The position numbers and the translations under genes are program-made. The notes below the pieces were generated by a model, which saw only the letters and a program-made list of their open reading frames with translations, was not told the DNA's origin and made no database searches. Shown here piece after piece: positions 34,791 through 43,798 of a DNA stretch of 64,000 nt. The stretch comes from Mumia flava (GTDB lineage: Bacteria > Actinomycetota > Actinomycetes > Propionibacteriales > Nocardioidaceae): the NCBI RefSeq assembly GCF_002797495.1, contig NZ_PGEZ01000001.1, positions 124,001 through 188,000 on the forward strand, in the 5' to 3' direction. Numbering within the stretch: position 1 is the stretch's first letter; each line of letters begins with the position of its first letter.

Positions 34791-35744
34791 GTGACGACAG
34801 CAACGACTCAGGTGCGCGAGCGCGTCGAGGGACGAGACAGCGTCGGGATGTATCTCGACGAGATCTCGCGCACTCCGCTGCTCGACGCCGCTCGGGAGGT
34901 CGAGCTGAGCAAGGCCATCGAGGCGGGTCTGCTGGCCAAGCACCTGCTCGAGGAGGGCCGGATCGGCCGCCGCAAGGGCGGTGCGCCGAAGTCCGCCACC
35001 CAGGAGGAGCTGGAGTGGATGGTCGCCGAGGGTGACCGCGCCATCGACGAGTTCATCACCGCGAACCTCCGCCTGGTCGTCTCGATCGCCCGCAAGTACG
35101 GCCGGTCGCAGATGCCGCTGCTGGACCTCGTCCAGGAGGGCAACACCGGCCTGATCCGCGCGGTCGAGAAGTTCGACTACCGCAAGGGCTTCAAGTTCTC
35201 CACCTACGCGACCTGGTGGGTCCGCCAGGCGATCACCCGCGGCATCGCGCAGCAGGGTCGCGTGGTTCGCCTCCCGGTCCACGTGGTCGAGGAGCTGAAC
35301 CAGGTCGGCGCCGCGCGTCGCAACCTGGAGCGCCAGCTCGGCTACGAGCCGGACGCCTCCGAGATCGCCGAGGAGCTGGGGATGGACGTCGAGCGCGTCC
35401 TCGACCTGATCTCCTGGGGCCGTGACCACGTGAGCCTCGACTCGCCGGTCGACGAGGACGGCGACACCTCGCTCGGCGACCTGGTCGCCCGCGAGACCCA
35501 GCCCGGCCCGGACCACGCGGTCCTCGACACCGAGTCCCGCGACCGGCTGTCGGGTCTCGTCGAGCACCTCGGCGAGCGCGAGGCGGACATCATCCGGTGC
35601 CGCTACGGCCTCCTCGACGGCCGTCAGCACAAGCTGGCCGACATCGGCAAGCGGCACGGCATCTCGGCGGAGCGGGTGCGCCAGCTCGAGCGGGAGGCCA
35701 TCCAGCGGCTCCGCAAGATCGCGGACCCCGACCTGGCGGCCTGA
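34791..35744 (+). CDS. sigB: SigB-type RNA polymerase sigma factor
   Basis: 317 residues. Regions 1.2 (DSVGMYLDEISRTPLLDAAREVEL), 2 ([42 protein letters not shown]), 3 and 4 (GISAERVRQLEREAIQRL) without the long lysine-rich head of the principal factor. A group 2 sigma factor for stress or stationary phase. GTG start with GAGGGAG at eight bases. The ECF-type promoter upstream would place it under another sigma factor. Confidence 0.9.
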   Translation: MTTATTQVRERVEGRDSVGMYLDEISRTPLLDAAREVELSKAIEAGLLAKHLLEEGRIGRRKGGAPKSATQEELEWMVAEGDRAIDEFITANLRLVVSIARKYGRSQMPLLDLVQEGNTGLIRAVEKFDYRKGFKFSTYATWWVRQAITRGIAQQGRVVRLPVHVVEELNQVGAARRNLERQLGYEPDASEIAEELGMDVERVLDLISWGRDHVSLDSPVDEDGDTSLGDLVARETQPGPDHAVLDTESRDRLSGLVEHLGEREADIIRCRYGLLDGRQHKLADIGKRHGISAERVRQLEREAIQRLRKIADPDLAA

Positions 35745-35751
35745 CGAAGAC

Positions 35752-35779
35752 CCACGTCCCGCAACGGCGCGGGGCGTGG
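35752..35779. terminator. Hairpin between sigB and coaE
   Basis: CCACGTCCCGC (35752-35762) with GCGGGGCGTGG (35769-35779), eleven pairs with one mismatch or wobble, in the short gap between convergent genes. Confidence 0.55.
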
Positions 35780-35780
35780 C

Positions 35781-36365
35781 TCACGACGTCAGCGTCTCCC
35801 ACAGGGAGTCGACGGACTGCGTGAGCTCCTCCAGCGAACCGGTGTTGTCGACCACGTGGTCGGCAGCACCGGTTCGTCGTTCCCGGGTGGCCTGGGCGGT
35901 GATCCTCGCCCGCGCGTCGACCTCCGCCATCCCCCGCTGCTGCACCAGACGCTCGACCTGCGTCTCGGTCGGGACGTCGACGACGACCACCACGTCGTAC
36001 GCGTCGGTCTGTCCCGTCTCGACCAGCAGCGGGACGTCGTGGACCACGACCGCGTCCTCGCCGGCGGCGCGCTCCAGCTCGGCCGCCCGCGCACGCACGA
36101 GGGGGTGCACGATCGCCTCGAGGTCCCGCCGCGCGGCGTCGTCAGCGAACACGATCGCACCCAGCGCCGGCCGGTCGAGGCGCCCGTCCGCGTCGAGGAC
36201 CCCGTCGCCGAAGCGCGCGACGACCGCGGCCAGCCCCTCGGTCCCGGGCTCGACCACCTCGCGCGAGAGCAGGTCCGAGTCGATCACGACCGCACCGCGC
36301 TCAGCGAGGAGCGCGCTCACCGTGCTCTTGCCGGAGCCGATCCCACCGGTGAGCCCGACCCTCAT
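35781..36365 (-). CDS. coaE: Dephospho-CoA kinase
   Basis: 194 residues; last step of coenzyme A synthesis. P-loop [12 protein letters not shown] at the N-terminus, [14 protein letters not shown] for the acceptor site, and [10 protein letters not shown]. Normal family length. The ATG at 36365 shares ATGA with the upstream lipoate-ligase family gene, so they are coupled; the very long frame upstream runs through that gene. Confidence 0.94.
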   Translation of the reverse strand: MRVGLTGGIGSGKSTVSALLAERGAVVIDSDLLSREVVEPGTEGLAAVVARFGDGVLDADGRLDRPALGAIVFADDAARRDLEAIVHPLVRARAAELERAAGEDAVVVHDVPLLVETGQTDAYDVVVVVDVPTETQVERLVQQRGMAEVDARARITAQATRERRTGAADHVVDNTGSLEELTQSVDSLWETLTS

Positions 36366-37135
36366 GCCGACGGCCGCACGGACGTCCGACCGATCCGGTG
36401 GTCGTCGGCCAGGTCGTACGCGCGGTTCAGCGTCGACGAGTCCAGCGACGCGACCTCCACGTCGGTCATCGAGCGGTACCCCTCGAGCAGCGCATCGAGG
36501 ACGTGCCGCTGGTCCAGCCACGGCGCCTCCTCGAGGACCGAGCCGATCGAGCGCCGGCGCATCGGGACGTCGAGGCGGTGGTGCGCGACCGGCATCGCCG
36601 CACGCAGCGCAGGGCCGTCGCCGACCACCACGATCGCGGAGAACAACCACGCCCCGCGGACGATCCGCTGCGCGGTGCCGACCAGCTTGGTGGTCCCGCG
36701 CGCGTTCAGGCTGTACTCGCCCGGGCAGTACTCGCCGGGGACCGGGCCGACGCGCGCGTCGATCCCCAGGCGCCCCAGGACGTCCCCCAGCAGCATGCCG
36801 TAGTCGCGGAACCGGTCCCGCATCCCCGAGCCCGGATCCGGGTCCGGGCTGACGTGGTCGATCACCAGGGTCTGCTCCGTGTACATCGCGAGCCGCCCCC
36901 CGGCGCCGCGGACGACCGGCGCGAACCCGAGGGCCCTGCACGCGGCCGCGGCCGATCCGAAGCCCGGCCTGCGCAGATCGGTCCTGCCGAAGGCAGCGAC
37001 CGGCCCCGGCGGCGAGCTGATCCGGACGGTCGGCCCGATCACACCCTCCGAGGCCTGGCGCAGCAACGCCGTCGCGACCGCGATGTCGACGGTCGGATCC
37101 GGATCGGCCGGAGCCGGGTCGAGGAGAATGCGCAC
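36362..37135 (-). CDS. Lipoate-protein ligase / octanoyltransferase family protein
   Basis: 257 residues of the BPL/LPL fold. [10 protein letters not shown] stands for the RRxGGG lipoate loop, [11 protein letters not shown] and [11 protein letters not shown] (candidate catalytic lysine) follow, as in LplA/LipM relatives. Likely transfers a lipoyl or octanoyl group to a carrier protein, though the changed first loop leaves the substrate open. GTG start lies six bases after TAGCCT, no ribosome binding site. Heads an operon with coaE. Confidence 0.8.
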   Translation of the reverse strand: MRILLDPAPADPDPTVDIAVATALLRQASEGVIGPTVRISSPPGPVAAFGRTDLRRPGFGSAAAACRALGFAPVVRGAGGRLAMYTEQTLVIDHVSPDPDPGSGMRDRFRDYGMLLGDVLGRLGIDARVGPVPGEYCPGEYSLNARGTTKLVGTAQRIVRGAWLFSAIVVVGDGPALRAAMPVAHHRLDVPMRRRSIGSVLEEAPWLDQRHVLDALLEGYRSMTDVEVASLDSSTLNRAYDLADDHRIGRTSVRPSA

Positions 37136-37141
37136 GCGGAC

Positions 37142-37147
37142 AGGCTA
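37142..37147 (-). promoter_or_regulatory. -10 box of the lipoate-ligase family gene
   Basis: TAGCCT on the minus strand, exactly six bases before the GTG start; leaderless arrangement. Confidence 0.55.
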
Positions 37148-37169
37148 CCGACCGCCGAGTGCCGGGCAT

Positions 37170-37205
37170 GACGAAGCCCCCACCCGATCGGGTGGGGGCT
37201 TCGTC
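37170..37205 (-). terminator. Terminator of rpsA
   Basis: A perfect 36-base palindrome (two arms of 18), beginning 18 bases after the rpsA stop codon. It also ends in front of the next operon. Confidence 0.85.
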
Positions 37206-37223
37206 GTCAGCTCAGCGAACCGG

Positions 37224-38705
37224 TCAGCCGCCGGTCAGCTTGTCGCGCAGCGCCTGCAGCGCCTCGTCCGAGGCGAGCGAGCCGCCGCCGCCGCCGCTGC
37301 TGGGCTGCGACTCCTGCGCCGGCGCCGCCGACGAGTAGGAGCCACCGCTCGGCTGGCCGGCGTCGCGCGCGGCCGTCTCGGCCTCGGCGACCTGCTTCTT
37401 GTGGGCCTCCCAGCGCGCGTGGGCCTCGGCGTACTGCCGCTCCCAGGTCTCGCGCTGCTCGTCGTACCCCTCGCGCCACTCGCCGGTCTCCGGGTCGAAG
37501 CCCTCGGGGTAGATGTAGTTGCCCTGCTCGTCGTAGGACGACGCCATGCCGTACAGCGTGGGGTCGAACTCGTCGGCGTCCTGCGCGACCTCGGTCTCGT
37601 TCGCCTGCTTCAGCGAGAGCGAGATCCGACGACGCTCGAGGTCGATGTCGATGATCTTGACCATCACCGCGTCGCCGACCTGGACGACCTGCTCCGGGAT
37701 CTCGACGTGGCGCTCGGCCAGCTCCGAGATGTGGACCAGGCCCTCGATGCCCTCCTCGACGCGCACGAACGCACCGAACGGGACGAGCTTGGTGACCTTG
37801 CCCGGGACGATCTGACCGATCTGGTGGGTCCGGGCGAAGTGCTGCCACGGATCCTCCTGCGTCGCCTTCAGCGACAGCGAGACGCGCTCGCGGTCCATGT
37901 CGACCTCGAGCACCTCGACGGTGACCTCGTCGCCCACGGCGACGACCTCGCTCGGGTGGTCGATGTGCTTCCACGACAGCTCGGAGACGTGGACCAGGCC
38001 GTCGACGCCGCCGAGATCGACGAACGCACCGAAGTTGACGATCGAGGAGACGACACCCTTGCGGATCTGCCCCTTCGCCAGCTGGGTGAGGAAGTTCTGG
38101 CGAACCTCCGACTGGGTCTGCTCCAGCCACGCGCGACGCGACAGCACCACGTTGTTGCGGTTCTTGTCGAGCTCGATGATCTTCGCCTCGAGCTTCTGGC
38201 CGACGTACGGGGCGAGGTCGCGGACACGCCGCATCTCGACGAGCGAGGCGGGCAGGAAGCCGCGCAGACCGATGTCCAGGATGAGGCCACCCTTGACGAC
38301 CTCGATGACGGTGCCCTCGACGACGCCGTCCTCGTCCTTGATCTTCTCGATGTCGCCCCAGGCGCGCTCGTACTGCGCCCGCTTCTTCGAGAGGATCAGG
38401 CGGCCCTCCTTGTCCTCCTTCTGAAGGACGAGCGCCTCCACGGCGTCACCGACCGAGACGACCTCGTTCGGATCCACGTCGTGCTTGATGGACAGCTCCC
38501 GCGAGGGAATGACACCTTCGGTCTTGTAGCCGATGTCGAGGAGAACCTCGTCCCGATCGACCTTGACGATGGTGCCGTCGACGATGTCACCGTCGTTGAA
38601 GTACTTGATGGTCTTGTCGACCTCGGCGAGGAAGTCTTCCTCGGATCCGATGTCGTTGACCGCAACCTGCGGAGTTGCGGGGGCTGTCTGGATGCTGCTC
38701 GTCAT
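37224..38705 (-). CDS. rpsA: 30S ribosomal protein S1
   Basis: 493 residues with four S1 RNA-binding domains (about 40-110, 127-195, 215-285, 300-370; for example GVVSSIVNFGAFVDLGGVDGLVHVSELSW and GKVTKLVPFGAFVRVEEGIEGLVHISEL). Recruits mRNA to the ribosome. The four-domain form with a long polar glycine-serine rich tail is normal for actinobacteria. ATG at 38705 chosen because MTSSIQTAPATPQVAVNDIGSEEDF matches the family N-terminus. Confidence 0.95.
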   Translation of the reverse strand: MTSSIQTAPATPQVAVNDIGSEEDFLAEVDKTIKYFNDGDIVDGTIVKVDRDEVLLDIGYKTEGVIPSRELSIKHDVDPNEVVSVGDAVEALVLQKEDKEGRLILSKKRAQYERAWGDIEKIKDEDGVVEGTVIEVVKGGLILDIGLRGFLPASLVEMRRVRDLAPYVGQKLEAKIIELDKNRNNVVLSRRAWLEQTQSEVRQNFLTQLAKGQIRKGVVSSIVNFGAFVDLGGVDGLVHVSELSWKHIDHPSEVVAVGDEVTVEVLEVDMDRERVSLSLKATQEDPWQHFARTHQIGQIVPGKVTKLVPFGAFVRVEEGIEGLVHISELAERHVEIPEQVVQVGDAVMVKIIDIDLERRRISLSLKQANETEVAQDADEFDPTLYGMASSYDEQGNYIYPEGFDPETGEWREGYDEQRETWERQYAEAHARWEAHKKQVAEAETAARDAGQPSGGSYSSAAPAQESQPSSGGGGGSLASDEALQALRDKLTGG

Positions 38706-38978
38706 AGAGGAATGGGCTCCGATGAATGGATAGAGTCGTCGTCGTGCGCGCGGCAGACCCTGAGTCGCGACGTGCCGAGTGATTGCATGAGAAGCAGTGC
38801 GCCCGACGTGGCGCGAGCATGAACCCGCTCCGTCTGAGGTCATGCGAGTCCACAACGCACCATCCAGGGTACGGGGTGGCGCCCAGGAGGGTCAACGCGG
38901 GGCGTCCGCCGATCGCCCGGAACGACAGGCGACGCGCCGCGCGGTCCCGGCCAGGCGGACCCGCTCGGGCGGACCCGG

Positions 38979-40262
38979 TCAGGCCGCCGGCGCCAGGAAC
39001 GCCGTGAGCGCCGCGGCGTACTGGTGCGGGTCGTGCGCCCCCATCAGCTCCCGCGCAGCGTGCATCGCCAGCTGAGGAGCCCCCACGTCGACGGTCGGCA
39101 TGCCGGTCCGTGACGCGGTGATCGGGCCCACCGTGGAGCCGCACGGCAGGTCCGCGCGGTGCTCGTAGCGCTGGAGCGGCACCCCCGCGACCTCGCAGGC
39201 CAGCGCGAACGCCGCCGTGCCGGTCGCGTCGGTGGCGTAGCGGAGATTCGGGTGGACCTTCAGCACCGGGCCGCCGTTCGCGACGATCCGGTGCCCGGGC
39301 TCGTGACGGTCGGGGTAGTTCGGGTGGGTGGCGTGCGCCATGTCGCCCGACGCGCACACCGAGCCGGCGATCGCACGGTGGTACTCGTCGCGCCCTCCTC
39401 CGGCGGCCACGACGACCCGCTCGATCACCGTGGTCAGCAGGTCCGAGAACGCACCGCGGTCCGACATCGACCCGACCTCCTCGTGGTCGAAGAGGACCAG
39501 GAGCGGCACGACCCCGGCAGCGGGCTGCTCGACCGCGGCGAGCAGCGCCTGCATGCCGGCCCAGCAGGTCACCTGGTTGTCCAGGCGCGGAGCGGCGAGC
39601 AGGTCGCTGCGCGGGCCGAGGAGCCGGCTCGCGGTCAGGTCGTGGGTCATGAGCTCGAAGGCGAGGACGTCGTCGCGCGCGACCTCGAGCCGCCGCGCGA
39701 CGTCGGAGAGCAGGTCGGAGCCGTCCCCCGTGCCGTAGACGGCGTCGAGGTGACGCTGCGGGTCGAGCTGGACGCCCTTGCGCTCCTCCGACAGGTGGAT
39801 CGCCAGCTGCGGAACGGTCAGCACCGGCTCGTCCAGCAGCACGAGCCGCGTCGCGACCGCATCGCCGTCGCGGACGCTGACGCGGCCCGACAGACCCAGG
39901 TCGCGATCCAGCCAGGAGTTCAGCCACGCCCCGCCGTACGGCTGGAGCGCGATCGTCTCCCAGCCCGCGCTGGTGCGGTCGTGGTGCTGCTTGACCCGCA
40001 GGTTCGGTGAGTCGGTGTGTCCGCCGACGACGCGGAACGAGCTCGCGGGGCCGGTCGCGGACTCGGTCGACCAGGCGACGAGCGAACCGCCCCGGACGAG
40101 GAAGTGCCGGCCGGGCTCCGCCGGCCAGGCCAGGGTCTCGTCCACCTCGGCGAACCCGGCCGCCCGCAGGCGAGCGGCGACGGTCCCGCAGACGTGGAAC
40201 GGCGACGGCGAGGCGTCGACGAAGGCACAGAGGTCGTGAGCGGCAGCACTGGACTCAGTCAT
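38979..40262 (-). CDS. apeB: M18 family aspartyl aminopeptidase
   Basis: 427 residues. Metal-binding segments [27 protein letters not shown] and [15 protein letters not shown] are intact. Removes N-terminal acidic residues from peptides in the cytoplasm as a dodecamer (family knowledge). Separate transcription unit after rpsA is likely: 273 bases separate it from the rpsA start. Confidence 0.92.
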   Translation of the reverse strand: MTESSAAAHDLCAFVDASPSPFHVCGTVAARLRAAGFAEVDETLAWPAEPGRHFLVRGGSLVAWSTESATGPASSFRVVGGHTDSPNLRVKQHHDRTSAGWETIALQPYGGAWLNSWLDRDLGLSGRVSVRDGDAVATRLVLLDEPVLTVPQLAIHLSEERKGVQLDPQRHLDAVYGTGDGSDLLSDVARRLEVARDDVLAFELMTHDLTASRLLGPRSDLLAAPRLDNQVTCWAGMQALLAAVEQPAAGVVPLLVLFDHEEVGSMSDRGAFSDLLTTVIERVVVAAGGGRDEYHRAIAGSVCASGDMAHATHPNYPDRHEPGHRIVANGGPVLKVHPNLRYATDATGTAAFALACEVAGVPLQRYEHRADLPCGSTVGPITASRTGMPTVDVGAPQLAMHAARELMGAHDPHQYAAALTAFLAPAA

Positions 40263-40291
40263 CGGGAGCCAGTCTGCCGCACCGACGACAA

Positions 40292-40334
40292 CGAGCCCGC
40301 CGCCGACCCCGGGGAGGGGTCGGCGGCGGGCTCG
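40292..40334 (-). terminator. Terminator of the DUF3068 gene
   Basis: A perfect 19 base-pair stem (40292-40310 with 40316-40334) and a five-base loop, just after the DUF3068 stop codon. Confidence 0.85.
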
Positions 40335-40355
40335 GCCGGACGAGCGTCCGTGGCG

Positions 40356-41411
40356 TCAGGCCGTGGCCTTGCGCCGGCCGCCGGCGGCGGTCTCGCCGTC
40401 GGCAGGGCCCGGCTCCGCGGGCGTGTCGTCGTCGGACGGCGTCGACCCGGACCGGTTCGCGCGCAGCAGCAGGAAACCGCCGAGCAGCACCAGCAGGACA
40501 CCGAGCACGGTGGCGACCACCGGGATCTCGGTGCGGACCAGACCGAGCAGCATCGCCTTCGACTCGTACTCGTCGACGGTGGCGCTGACGGTCTCCTCGT
40601 CGTACCCGAGAGTCGCGTCCGTGATCGTCAGGCGCGGAGAGCCGTCGACCTCCAGCGTGGCGAACTGCTCCTCCTGGCCCTTGATGATGACGCCGGTCTC
40701 GGGCTCGACCCACAGGGTCCGGGTGTTGGAGTAGATCCGCTCGGCGTTCAAGGAGGCGACGTCCTCGCCGACGAGGCTGCCCGGGACCTCCTGGGTGGCG
40801 ATCTGGACCGGCTCGATCGTCTGCACGAACCGGTAGACCGTCAGGCCCTCGATCTCCTCGGTCGCCTCGTACTCGGCGGGGACCGCCTTGCGCACCGAGC
40901 CGTCCCAGAACTCGACGGACTCCTTCTGGGTGTTGAACGGGAACTTGAAGTAGTTGCCCGAGAAGGAGAACGGCTGGATCGTCTGTCCGCCGCTCTCGGT
41001 CATCGCACCCGACCAGCGGACGGTCTCCGCGGTGTGACGGTCGAACGGCACCAGGTCACGGGTCGCACTGAGCGCGTCCTCGGCCGCCGTCCCCGGGGGC
41101 GCGGTGTAGGAGAACGTGTCCCAGACGGCGACGTCCTCGTCGAGGTCCTCGCTGGCTTCTTCGCTCAGCTCGACCTTCCCGACGACGGTGCGCCGCGACT
41201 CCAGCGGCCCCGTCTCGACAGCAGGCCCACCGGTCGCGCCGACGTTCAGGTACGTGGCGTCGTCGCCCGGAGCGGTCTTCGAGACCGTCTCCGTGTCCTG
41301 GTCGAGCGGAACGACAGCAAGCTCGTCGTAGGCGTAGAACTTGGCCAGCACCGCGATGCCCAGCAAGAACACGCCGAGGAGGAGGGCGACGAACCCTGTC
41401 TTCTTCCCCAC
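40356..41411 (-). CDS. DUF3068 (PorA family) membrane protein
   Basis: 351 residues: a membrane helix at about 7-27, a large exported beta-rich domain (28-300) and a second helix at about 305-328, then a polar tail. Motifs DTFSYTAPPGTAAEDA, FPFNTQKESVEFWDG and TLWVEPETGVIIKGQEEQ are those of DUF3068, an actinobacterial envelope family of unknown role. GAAGGGAG precedes the ATG. Divergent from the sulfotransferase-like gene. Confidence 0.88.
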   Translation of the reverse strand: MGKKTGFVALLLGVFLLGIAVLAKFYAYDELAVVPLDQDTETVSKTAPGDDATYLNVGATGGPAVETGPLESRRTVVGKVELSEEASEDLDEDVAVWDTFSYTAPPGTAAEDALSATRDLVPFDRHTAETVRWSGAMTESGGQTIQPFSFSGNYFKFPFNTQKESVEFWDGSVRKAVPAEYEATEEIEGLTVYRFVQTIEPVQIATQEVPGSLVGEDVASLNAERIYSNTRTLWVEPETGVIIKGQEEQFATLEVDGSPRLTITDATLGYDEETVSATVDEYESKAMLLGLVRTEIPVVATVLGVLLVLLGGFLLLRANRSGSTPSDDDTPAEPGPADGETAAGGRRKATA

Positions 41412-41552
41412 CGAAACTCCCTTCAGGTGATGATGATCTGCGGCACACTACCAAGGAGTAGCCTCCGCGGTCTCGGTCGATGGGGGCAGCGGCACGTCTC
41501 AGTTCGGTCACGGTGCCCCCGAAGTCGTCAGGAACGGGTCGACTGCACCGGG

Positions 41553-41558
41553 TAGCGT
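41553..41558 (+). promoter_or_regulatory. -10 box of the arylsulfotransferase-like gene
   Basis: TAGCGT eight bases before the ATG; probable leaderless or near-leaderless mRNA. Confidence 0.45.
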
Positions 41559-41566
41559 GCGGTTCC

Positions 41567-43729
41567 ATGCGTCCGATCCTCGTCGCGCTGGTGCTCGGGC
41601 TCGTCGGCGCGACGGTCGCTCTCGCACCGTCCGCGCCCGACGCGCACGCCGACGCCGCACCCACCCGTACGCTCGCCGTCGCGGGAGCCGGAGTCGGGAT
41701 GTTCCCCGCGTTCGACCCGGCCGTCGAGCGCTACGCGGTGACGTCGGCGACCGACGAGATCACCGCACTGACGATCACGGCGACGACGAGCGACCCGGAC
41801 GGCACGGTGCGGATCAACGGCCGTCCCGCCACCGGCGCCCGTACGATCTCGGGCCTGAGGCCCGGCGACGAGGTCTCGGTGATCTTCTCCGACAGCGGCG
41901 GGACGGCCGTGCACGCGCTGTTCGTCACCCCGGCCGGGTTCCCGACCCTCGAGCGGGTCGATGTCGGCGGCGACGGCGCCGGGATGCAGCCAGGCCACAC
42001 GTTGCTCACGCTGACCACGTTCTTCGACGGACGGACGTACGAGGCCGCCGTGGACGCGAACGGCGTCCCGGTCTACGCCCGTCGGACCCCGAGCTCGACG
42101 GACTTCAAGCGGCAGCCCGACGGCAGACTCACCGTCTTTCGAGCGACCGAGACGGCGGGGCGGACCGGGTCCGCGATGGCCGTGCTGGACGACCGCATGG
42201 ACGAGGTCGCGCGGTACGAGACGGTCGGCCTCGTCAACACCGACCCCCATGACTCCCTGGTGCTCCCGGACGGCACCCTGTACCTCATCGCGTACGAGCC
42301 CGATCCCGCCACCGGGCGGACCGACGCGGTGATCCAGCACCTCTCCGCATCACGCGATGTGCTGTGGGAGTGGAGCTCGGCCGATCACGTCGATCCCGAT
42401 GCCGAGGCGGTGATCGACGCCGCCGGCGACTACGCGCACATCAACTCGATCGCCCTGATGCCCGACGGCGACGTCCTCGCGTCGTTCCGCCACCTCAGCT
42501 CCGTCTTCAAGATCGCGCGGACCGCCCACGACGGGTACGCCGAGGGTGAGGTCGTCTGGAAGCTGGGGGGCCGCGACAGCACCTTCGCCTTCGTCGACGA
42601 GCTCGGTGCTCCCATCCCCGGCGACGGCGGACCGTGCGCCCAGCACACCGCGACCGTGGTCGGCGACGACCGGATCCTGCTCTTCGACAACGGCGCATGG
42701 GCCCCGGGCCCGCTCTGCATCGACCCGGCGGATCCGACCGGGCCGGTGGTCGCCCGGACCCCGACCCGCGTCACCGAGTACGCCCTCGACACCGCCGCCG
42801 GGACGGCGACGCCGGTCTGGAACTACGAGGTCCCGGACCGGTACGCGATCTTCGCCGGCTCGGCCGAGCGCCTCGACAACGGCAACACGCTCGTGTCCTG
42901 GGCCTCGGAGCGCAAGGCGCTCGTCACCGAGGTGGATGCCGCGGGCGACCCGGTGTGGGAGCTCGTCGACCCCGCCTCTCCCAGCGACCTGAACCAGCGG
43001 CGTGCGAGCTACCGGGCGTTCCGCACGCCGGTCCCCGACGCCGTCGCGCCACGGGTGAGCCTGACCGGGCTGCCTGCGGGAAGCACGTACACCGAGGGCG
43101 CACGGGTGACGCCGCGCTACGCCTGCACCGACCGCGGCGGTTCGAGCCTGCGCACGTGCCGGGTCAGCGGCCTGAGGAACGGCCGGCTCGACACCTCCTC
43201 GCCCGGGCAGGCCCAGGTGCGCGTCTCCGCCACCGACGGCGCCGGCCACCGGACCGTGCTGACCCGCTCCTACCGCGTGGCCGCCGCGGCGCCGCCGCCC
43301 CGCTACCGGCCGGACGCGTCCGTACGGCGAGCCGACCGGCGCACCTACCGTGGCGACGGCGTGGTCGGTGCGGCCGGCCGCCAGACCGTGAAGGCGGGGA
43401 TCGAGCGCCGCGGCCGCCGGGTCTTCGTCGTCCGGATCCGCAACACCGGCAACCGTCCCGAGCGGTTCCGGCTGCGCGGGAAGGCGGGAAACCGCAGGTT
43501 CGCCGTGACGTACCGCGTCGGAGGCCGGGACCGGACCCGCGCCGTCGTGCGGGGACGGTTCCGGACCGTACGGCTCGCTCCGGGGAGGTCGACGCTGGTC
43601 AAGGTCGCGGTCCGCCGGGCACGTTCGGCACCCGCCGGAGCGGAGCGGCGCTTCACCCTCCGAGCGACGTCGACGCACGGTCCCCGCCGTGACACGGTGG
43701 GCGCCCGCGTCGTCGCCCGCCGCCGTTAG
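41567..43729 (+). CDS. Secreted arylsulfotransferase (ASST) family protein
   Basis: 720 residues. Signal peptide 1-25 (VALVLGLVGATVALAPSA). A cadherin-like sandwich (30-125: FDPAVERYAVTSATD), then a propeller resembling arylsulfotransferase_2: DPHDSLVLPDGTLYLIAYE, DYAHINSIALMPDGDVLASFRHLSSVFKI, CAQHTATVVGDDRILLFDNG, SAERLDNGNTLVSWASE. Histidines in HDS, HIN and QHT lie where the family has its active-site histidines. C-terminal Ig-like and CARDB-like domains follow. It would transfer sulfate from a phenolic donor outside the cell; donor and acceptor are unknown, and some relatives may not be enzymes. First gene of the envelope region. Confidence 0.8.
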   Translation: MRPILVALVLGLVGATVALAPSAPDAHADAAPTRTLAVAGAGVGMFPAFDPAVERYAVTSATDEITALTITATTSDPDGTVRINGRPATGARTISGLRPGDEVSVIFSDSGGTAVHALFVTPAGFPTLERVDVGGDGAGMQPGHTLLTLTTFFDGRTYEAAVDANGVPVYARRTPSSTDFKRQPDGRLTVFRATETAGRTGSAMAVLDDRMDEVARYETVGLVNTDPHDSLVLPDGTLYLIAYEPDPATGRTDAVIQHLSASRDVLWEWSSADHVDPDAEAVIDAAGDYAHINSIALMPDGDVLASFRHLSSVFKIARTAHDGYAEGEVVWKLGGRDSTFAFVDELGAPIPGDGGPCAQHTATVVGDDRILLFDNGAWAPGPLCIDPADPTGPVVARTPTRVTEYALDTAAGTATPVWNYEVPDRYAIFAGSAERLDNGNTLVSWASERKALVTEVDAAGDPVWELVDPASPSDLNQRRASYRAFRTPVPDAVAPRVSLTGLPAGSTYTEGARVTPRYACTDRGGSSLRTCRVSGLRNGRLDTSSPGQAQVRVSATDGAGHRTVLTRSYRVAAAAPPPRYRPDASVRRADRRTYRGDGVVGAAGRQTVKAGIERRGRRVFVVRIRNTGNRPERFRLRGKAGNRRFAVTYRVGGRDRTRAVVRGRFRTVRLAPGRSTLVKVAVRRARSAPAGAERRFTLRATSTHGPRRDTVGARVVARRR

Positions 43730-43785
43730 CGACGGTCCGCGGGTCGCTGAGGCACCGGCGCCCCAGGGCCCGGAGCGCCCGGCAC

Positions 43786-43791
43786 TACACT
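43786..43791 (+). promoter_or_regulatory. -10 box of the membrane protein gene
   Basis: TACACT seven bases before the GTG start; leaderless arrangement. Confidence 0.5.
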
Positions 43792-43798
43792 CCCTGCG

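Noticed and set aside
34757-35035. GTG-started frame just before sigB with a plausible beginning MSTDDNEGAG
   Set aside because: It is out of frame with sigB and becomes arginine-rich nonsense within 20 codons; the sigB GTG at 34791 has its own ribosome binding site.
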